Origin: Bacillota bacterium
GTDB taxonomy: Bacteria > Bacillota > Clostridia > Clostridiales > Clostridiaceae
DNA length: 37,274 nt
Assembly (NCBI GenBank): GCA_023451395.1
Contig: JAEXZL010000203.1
Coordinates: forward strand, 1-37,274
Reading direction: 5' to 3'
Part shown: piece by piece, positions 32,844 through 37,274 of the stretch
Numbering within the stretch: the stretch's first letter is position 1
How the letters are laid out: every line of letters starts with the position of its first letter
Program-made: the position numbers and the translations under genes
The notes under the pieces: generated by a model
The model's input: the letters and a program-made list of their open reading frames with translations, nothing else
Database searches by the model: none
What the model was told of the DNA's origin: nothing

Positions 32844-34589
32844 ATGATTAAGGAATTTTCATTTAGTAATGATAAAGCGATGATTAATTTTTCTGTTTTG
32901 TATTGTGACAGTCAGGAAAAAATATTAAGATCTCAAGGTTTTTATAGGGTTATGTCTGTATACTTAGAAAAAAGAAAAAAGAGAAACTCAAATGTATATA
33001 GATATATTAAACAGGAGTTTAAAGGAACTAATGATGGAGAAAGACTGGAAAATATAATAAAGCTCTTTAAGCTTCTTACGGTGATGTCCCCAGAGGAAAT
33101 TATCACTATGGAAGAGGGGTATAAGAATATACTTTCTAATAAAGAAAGCCTTATTGCACTAATAGAAGACATTTATAGCTTCTGGAGAAAGCTTGAAAGG
33201 TACACCATAGTGGAGAATAACAAGGTAACAAAAGGGATTGCAGCTGTAACCTTCGAAGAAGCAAACACTAAATTCTCCTATTTGGTATTGGATTTATACA
33301 GAAACATTGAAAAACATATTTTAGGCTATTCACCTAAGGTTTATAGACAGGTTCCTGCAGGGGGCAATGCCAGCGTTCTTCTAAAGAGAATGGTTTGGCC
33401 ACTGCCAGAAGAGTATACCCAGCTTGATGGTATACCTTTTATAGATACCATAAGTCTTGAAACACCCTTTATAACTTATCCTAAGAAAAATACCAGAGAT
33501 GGATATTTCACAGAAATAAATTCTAATCCAATTAGTATTAGTTCCATTAATAAGGAGCATTGGTTCTGTTTTCCTATTAAAGTAGGAGAGCTTCTAGCAT
33601 TCATCTATTTTCATAGGGACTTTATGGATCACGGAATATCCCTATGCAATCTTTTTGAGATAGCTACTGAAGAGGAGTATAGGGGTAAAAAACCTGATAT
33701 TCTTTATGTTTTTGGTGCAAAGGACCCTTCAGGGGAGGTAAAAACCGTATTTTATGATGATTTAAAAAATGATATGATGGTTGGCTATGTAAGCTACGGA
33801 GAAAAGATAGATTATTTTGGTTATATGAAAAAAATGACTCTTACTCTTCATAATCTCATTATGATAAAAAGAGGAAATCTTCCTATCCATGGTGCTATGG
33901 TAAATATAATAATGAAGAATGGTAAGTCTGCAAATGTTGTTATAGTAGGGGACAGCGGTGCGGGGAAATCCGAAAGTCTTGAGGCTTTCAGAAGCCTTAG
34001 TGAGGAATACATAAGCGATATGACCATAGTATTTGATGATATGGGAACCTTAAAGCTACAGGATAATAAAATTATGGCTTATGGTACTGAAGTTGGAGCT
34101 TTTGTAAGGTTGGATGACTTAGATCAGGGATATGCCTTTAAGGAAATTGACAAAAGTATTTTTATGAATCCTGATAAGACAAATGCTCGTCTAGTAATGC
34201 CTGTCGCATCATACAATGATATAATGAAGGGATATGAGGTAGATCTATTCCTTTATGCCAATAATTTTGAAGAGGTAAGGGAAGGAGAAAAATCTATTGA
34301 GTTCTTCCAAGATGCTGAAGAGGCAATCAAAACTTTTAGAGATGGAGCTAGATTGGCAAAGGGTACTACCTCAGAAAAGGGACTTGTTAAATCTTATTTT
34401 GCAAATCCTTTTGGGCCACATCAAAAGCAGAAGGAAACAGATATTCTCTTGGATAGATATTTTAATTCTTTTTATTCACTTGGGGTTAAGGTAGGTAAAA
34501 TCAGAACCTGTTTAGCTTTAAAGGATATGGAGAAGGCTGGTCCTAGAAATGCTGCTGTAGAACTCTTTCATATAATTAAAGAATTATAG
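32844..34589 (+). CDS. HPr kinase/PEPCK-superfamily P-loop protein of unknown function
   Basis: A 581-residue cytoplasmic protein. The C-terminal half carries HGAMVN followed by the P-loop GDSGAGKSE (369-377), then a Walker B-like VFDD (D398/D399): the arrangement and wording of the HPr kinase/phosphorylase and PEPCK superfamily, in which the same P-loop fold is used. The N-terminal 350 residues have no motif I recognise. Clostridial homologues are sometimes annotated as PEP carboxykinase, but it lacks the GLSGTGKTT and IGDDEHGW motifs seen in the true pckA of this window. The ATG at 32844 follows GGAGG by about five bases. Single gene between plsC and a DUF378 gene; substrate unknown. Confidence 0.7.
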   Translation: MIKEFSFSNDKAMINFSVLYCDSQEKILRSQGFYRVMSVYLEKRKKRNSNVYRYIKQEFKGTNDGERLENIIKLFKLLTVMSPEEIITMEEGYKNILSNKESLIALIEDIYSFWRKLERYTIVENNKVTKGIAAVTFEEANTKFSYLVLDLYRNIEKHILGYSPKVYRQVPAGGNASVLLKRMVWPLPEEYTQLDGIPFIDTISLETPFITYPKKNTRDGYFTEINSNPISISSINKEHWFCFPIKVGELLAFIYFHRDFMDHGISLCNLFEIATEEEYRGKKPDILYVFGAKDPSGEVKTVFYDDLKNDMMVGYVSYGEKIDYFGYMKKMTLTLHNLIMIKRGNLPIHGAMVNIIMKNGKSANVVIVGDSGAGKSESLEAFRSLSEEYISDMTIVFDDMGTLKLQDNKIMAYGTEVGAFVRLDDLDQGYAFKEIDKSIFMNPDKTNARLVMPVASYNDIMKGYEVDLFLYANNFEEVREGEKSIEFFQDAEEAIKTFRDGARLAKGTTSEKGLVKSYFANPFGPHQKQKETDILLDRYFNSFYSLGVKVGKIRTCLALKDMEKAGPRNAAVELFHIIKEL

Positions 34590-34596
34590 AAGAATA

Positions 34597-34627
34597 GGGT
34601 ATCAGAAATTAAAAATTTCTGATACCC
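34597..34627. terminator. bidirectional terminator
   Basis: GGGTATCAGAAATT (34597-34610) and AATTTCTGATACCC (34614-34627) form a perfect 14-bp stem with an AAA loop between two convergent genes. Confidence 0.88.
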
Positions 34628-34636
34628 TTTAAAAGT

Positions 34637-34840
34637 TTATTGATTATTCTCATTGTTTTTTCCAAAGAAGGTTATAGCATAAAGACCAGCTAAACCCACA
34701 AGAGCATAAATTACTCTTGAAAAGCCTGACATGGTTCCAAAGATCATAGCCACTAAATCAAATCTAAAGAAACCAATAAGGCCCCAATTTATTGCGCCTA
34801 TGACTACTAGGATTAGAGCGATAACATCTAGAGTTTTCAT
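34637..34840 (-). CDS. DUF378 family small membrane protein
   Basis: A 67-residue protein with two membrane helices and the family pattern INWGL near residue 17 followed by a FRFDLV turn and a RVIYALVGLAGLY second helix. DUF378 proteins are widespread and have no known function. The start at 34840 follows TAGGAGG; the frame extends six codons further to 34858 without a better site. Single gene on the minus strand between two terminators. Confidence 0.88.
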   Translation of the reverse strand: MKTLDVIALILVVIGAINWGLIGFFRFDLVAMIFGTMSGFSRVIYALVGLAGLYAITFFGKNNENNQ

Positions 34841-34892
34841 TTTATTTCCTCCTAACATAATGAGTATTATATATTATTCTTTCCCAAAAAAT

Positions 34893-34918
34893 AAAAACCT
34901 ATGCAAAGCATAGGCTTT
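34893..34918 (-). terminator. terminator of the Lrp/AsnC gene
   Basis: CCTATGC (34898-34904) and GCATAGG (34908-34914) form the stem, with AAAA/TTTT flanks; on the minus strand it is followed by a long T-rich stretch. Confidence 0.8.
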
Positions 34919-34934
34919 TAGAAATAATCTTAGT

Positions 34935-35402
34935 TTATAGATGAATATTTCTATCAATAGGTTGTGAAAGAGATATAAAGGTATCTGTTCTCTGTATACC
35001 TTGAATATTGTTTATGCTGTTCATAAGTATTTCTTGAAGATGGGAGATACTCTTACATACTACCTTGGCGAAAATTGAATAGTCCCCAGTGGTGAGATGA
35101 AGTTCAACCACCTCTTTAATACCCTTCATTTCTTCAATTACATAAGAGAAGGATGATGTTTTATCTACATATATACCTACAAAGCAACAAACATCATAGC
35201 CTAGCTTTGGTAGGTCTAAAAGTATTCTGGTACCTTTAATGATACCTAAATCCTCCATTTTTTTCATCCTTACATGGATTGTACCTCCACTTACATGACA
35301 GACCCTAGCTATCTCTAAATATGGTGTTCTACAATCCTTAATCAATATATCAAGTATTTGCAAGTCTAAATCATCTAGCTGGTTTATGTGTGATACTGAC
35401 AC
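34935..35402 (-). CDS. Lrp/AsnC family transcriptional regulator
   Basis: A 155-residue regulator: an N-terminal winged helix (LDDLDLQILDIL..DCRTPYLEIARVCHVSGGTIHVRMKKM region, residues 9-50) and a C-terminal RAM-type effector domain with the G-D-Y turn (TTGDYSIFAKV). The family usually binds amino acids and often controls its own gene and nearby transport or catabolic genes. The start is GTG, after GAGGTG. It is divergent from a small membrane protein gene, which could be a target. Effector unknown. Confidence 0.9.
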   Translation of the reverse strand: MSVSHINQLDDLDLQILDILIKDCRTPYLEIARVCHVSGGTIHVRMKKMEDLGIIKGTRILLDLPKLGYDVCCFVGIYVDKTSSFSYVIEEMKGIKEVVELHLTTGDYSIFAKVVCKSISHLQEILMNSINNIQGIQRTDTFISLSQPIDRNIHL

Positions 35403-35568
35403 AAAATCACCTCATTAATTAAAATATGTTAATTACTATTCCCTATTACCAATTCTATTTTATCAAAATTATTAAGGTTTTACTAGCAAAATAATAATAA
35501 TTTTTTGGTATTAATATATATTTTTAATAATAGCATAAATGAGGTAAAATAAGGATGTTATCTTTACC

Positions 35569-35597
35569 TTGAAAAAATATCACATTTAAAATAATAT
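35569..35597 (+). promoter_or_regulatory. sigma-A type promoter for the 108-residue membrane protein gene
   Basis: TTGAAA (35569-35574), 17-base spacer, TAATAT (35592-35597). Predicted start near 35604, 27 bases before the TTG start. Confidence 0.55.
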
Positions 35598-35630
35598 AAG
35601 TATAAGACCTATTTAGAAAGGAAGATTAAA

Positions 35631-35957
35631 TTGTCAACAGGAATGTGGATTTTATTTACCATCGCTTTTTCTTTTGCTATCTTTTTACTCTATAATCTAT
35701 TAAAGATGTATGTGCTCCCTAAGGTAAAGGTGAATCGATGGATTATACTTGCATTGGCTATTATAGCACTTATTGTACCCTCTTTTTTTCCAGTACAGAA
35801 CTTAATATCAATGGCTATACAGTCAGGGGTCTTTGTAATTTTGTTTTTATGGTTTATTGACCTTACAAAATTACGAAGGGAAGAAGCTAAAAAAATTAAA
35901 ATTAAGCCCAAAGCAAAACCTAATAGAGTAAAATATAAAGATGAAAAGAAAAAATAA
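35631..35957 (+). CDS. small hypothetical membrane protein with basic tail
   Basis: A 108-residue protein with three hydrophobic helices (about residues 5-24, 37-53 and 58-76) and a strongly basic C-terminal tail of about 30 residues (lysine and arginine). TTG start after AAAGGAAG, own promoter and a terminator at its end support a real gene. I do not recognise a family. It is divergent from the Lrp/AsnC gene. Confidence 0.7.
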   Translation: MSTGMWILFTIAFSFAIFLLYNLLKMYVLPKVKVNRWIILALAIIALIVPSFFPVQNLISMAIQSGVFVILFLWFIDLTKLRREEAKKIKIKPKAKPNRVKYKDEKKK

Positions 35958-35980
35958 AAGCTCCTTGGTGGAGCTTTTTT
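35956..35980 (+). terminator. terminator of the 108-residue membrane protein gene
   Basis: AAAAGCTCC (35956-35964) pairs with GGAGCTTTT (35970-35978), followed by T residues; the stop codon touches the stem. It could also serve the minus-strand PHP-domain gene ending at 36001. Confidence 0.85.
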
Positions 35981-36000
35981 CCTTTAGGAAAATTTCTTAG

Positions 36001-37032
36001 CTATTCTATAAAGATAGGGGAGCTTATGGCTTCCATCTCTTCTTTTGGATCAAAAAAAATTCTCACAACATAATAATGTTCATCTCTTTTTGCTGGAATA
36101 GAGAAAATATATCTTATCCTTTCTTGATTTAAATCCTTTATGGTCTTTACTACCTTACTGCCGCTGGTTATTATCTCAATTTTATATATTTTATTAATTT
36201 TATCCTGTGCTATGATAGAAAAATTTAAAAGAAGATCCTCACTATAGGGTAAAGTGCTACCCATAAGCTTATCATTTATTGTGTAAAGAAGAGTAAAACT
36301 TCTAGATTCTGTTGAGTAGGTTCTAAAATCACTAAAAGCACCTATTACACTTCTTTTATCAAGCTCAGAGCACATTACTACCGTAAGGTTACTGCTATCA
36401 CCATAGTTCAGCTTATGATTATCCTGACTGTTCACAGCTCCAAGTTTCCACCCCTTGTCAAGCATGGCAAAATAAATAGCATCATATCTTTTATACTTAT
36501 TTGGATAGATACCATTGCCAACTTCAATATATCTTAGATAATTATTAAGCTCCGGTGAATATTCAAGAGACAAGAGACCTTTACCTGGATGATTTATACC
36601 AGCAATAGCCTTTTCAGAAAAAAGCAGCCAAAAGGTTAAACTATCCTTATTCTTTACAGTGCCTTTAAAGAAAGTATTACCATTTATTATATTTATATCG
36701 CAGCTGTAGTTGCTTTGGGCTTCAAAGCCACGTATTATAAGCAGGTTTTTATTTTTTTTATTAAAGTTGTGAATAAATTTTTCTAAAGCTCTCCATTTAG
36801 TTATTACCTTTGATTTATAATATACATTATCTTGTAAATAGTCATTGTGATCTGTAATCATTAAAAAGTCTATAGATTTATTTTTAGCATACTCCATTGC
36901 TTCTATTGGACTGCTTTTGCCGGTAGAGTAGCTTGTATGACTGTGAGGGATACCATAAAAATGCTTAATTCCATGGAACTCCTGAGGCTTTATAGAGTGC
37001 TCGCCATTTGTGCTAGTTTTGGATTTTGACAT
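36001..37032 (-). CDS. PHP-domain protein (CehA/McbA-like phosphoesterase)
   Basis: A 343-residue protein with a PHP metal-dependent phosphoesterase domain: HSHTSYS (H30, H32), ITDHND (D61, H62), and later NHPGKG and SQDNHKLN stretches that supply further metal ligands. No signal peptide is visible, so it probably acts in the cytoplasm. A C-terminal beta-rich region follows the PHP domain, as in CehA/McbA-like proteins. GGAGG precedes the ATG. Substrate unknown. Confidence 0.82.
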   Translation of the reverse strand: MSKSKTSTNGEHSIKPQEFHGIKHFYGIPHSHTSYSTGKSSPIEAMEYAKNKSIDFLMITDHNDYLQDNVYYKSKVITKWRALEKFIHNFNKKNKNLLIIRGFEAQSNYSCDINIINGNTFFKGTVKNKDSLTFWLLFSEKAIAGINHPGKGLLSLEYSPELNNYLRYIEVGNGIYPNKYKRYDAIYFAMLDKGWKLGAVNSQDNHKLNYGDSSNLTVVMCSELDKRSVIGAFSDFRTYSTESRSFTLLYTINDKLMGSTLPYSEDLLLNFSIIAQDKINKIYKIEIITSGSKVVKTIKDLNQERIRYIFSIPAKRDEHYYVVRIFFDPKEEMEAISSPIFIE

Positions 37033-37121
37033 TAATGCCTCCGGTATCAGTGATAATTATTATATTATATGTAGTAAAGCTGATAATTGACTTTAAATAG
37101 TCTTAATTGAAAAGTATAAAT

Positions 37122-37158
37122 AAAAAACCCATGAAACTATTTAAAATAGTTTCATGGG
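37122..37158 (-). terminator. terminator downstream of the ribonucleotide reductase gene
   Basis: CCCATGAAACTATT (37128-37141) and AATAGTTTCATGGG (37145-37158) form a perfect 14-bp stem; on the minus strand it is followed by TTTTTT. Confidence 0.88.
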
Positions 37159-37172
37159 ATATTTTATTAGAT

Positions 37173-37274
37173 TTAACTACAACCAGTAGTGGAACCACAG
37201 TCCTGGCATAGCATACAAGTACCATTTCTCACCATTCTGGTACTGGAACAGGTAGGGCAAACACTACCATATAC
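37173..37274 (-). CDS. nrdJ: C-terminal end of adenosylcobalamin-dependent ribonucleotide reductase (partial)
   Basis: The last 33 codons of a gene that begins outside the window. The product ends with a cysteine-rich tail VCPTC..TRMVRNGTC.LCQDCGSTTGCS, the zinc-ribbon and redox-cysteine end of class II (B12-dependent) ribonucleotide reductases. Three CxxC pairs are visible (C6/C9, C20/C23, and C26 with C32). Called from the tail alone, so the family is likely but not proven. Confidence 0.75.
   Translation of the reverse strand, partial: VYGSVCPTCSSTRMVRNGTCMLCQDCGSTTGCS

Overview
The window reads as ordinary chromosome of a low-GC, anaerobic Firmicute, most likely a Clostridium or close relative. 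The reasons are the AT-rich composition, strong AGGAGG-type ribosome binding sites with frequent TTG and GTG starts, pyruvate formate-lyase with its activase, rubredoxin, lactate dehydrogenase, a T-box in front of argS, MurT/GatD, and a class II (B12-dependent) ribonucleotide reductase tail at the right edge. I see no insertion sequence, prophage, CRISPR array, tRNA or rRNA.

Layout. 1-2.7 kb: a minus-strand ABC importer operon (lipoprotein, ATPase, permease) of the nitrate/sulfonate/taurine/thiamine-precursor type. 2.8-8.9 kb: envelope and housekeeping genes, namely two polysaccharide deacetylase-fold proteins, a DacA-type D,D-carboxypeptidase, a Nudix CoA-pyrophosphatase-like enzyme, and the murT-gatD pair that amidates lipid II. 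8.9-10.4 kb: a gene-poor stretch with one small membrane protein and short orphan ORFs. 10.4-18.6 kb: carbon metabolism (ATP-type PEP carboxykinase, 6-phosphofructokinase, pflB-pflA, rubredoxin), interrupted by a UppP-like membrane protein and a class A beta-lactamase-like protein that both lack canonical catalytic residues. 18.7-24.1 kb: exonuclease, arginase, L-lactate dehydrogenase, biotin ligase, an M50 protease and trmB. 24.1-26.4 kb: T-box-argS, followed by an intergenic repeat family. 26.4-28.6 kb: ferrous iron operon feoA-feoB-Cys-rich small protein, with a Fur-box-like site next to the promoter. 28.7-37.3 kb: RNase H-fold protein, gltX, a secreted ComEC-like metallo-hydrolase, plsC, an HPr kinase/PEPCK-like P-loop protein, a DUF378 protein, an Lrp/AsnC regulator, a small membrane protein, a PHP-domain protein, and the C-terminal end of nrdJ.

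How it works together. pfk, pfl/pflA and ldh are the core of sugar fermentation, and pflB carries a good match to a Rex (NADH-sensing) operator. pckA is the gluconeogenic/anaplerotic counterpart. MurT-GatD, DacA, the deacetylases and the UppP-like protein all bear on the cell wall. The most interesting items are protein families with missing catalytic residues (beta-lactamase-like, UppP-like and perhaps the RNase H-like protein), the HPrK/PEPCK-like protein of unknown substrate, intercistronic hairpins in the ABC importer and pfl operons, and the three-copy repeat downstream of argS. I found no clearly new multi-gene system. All functional calls come from motifs and recalled family knowledge; no database search was run.
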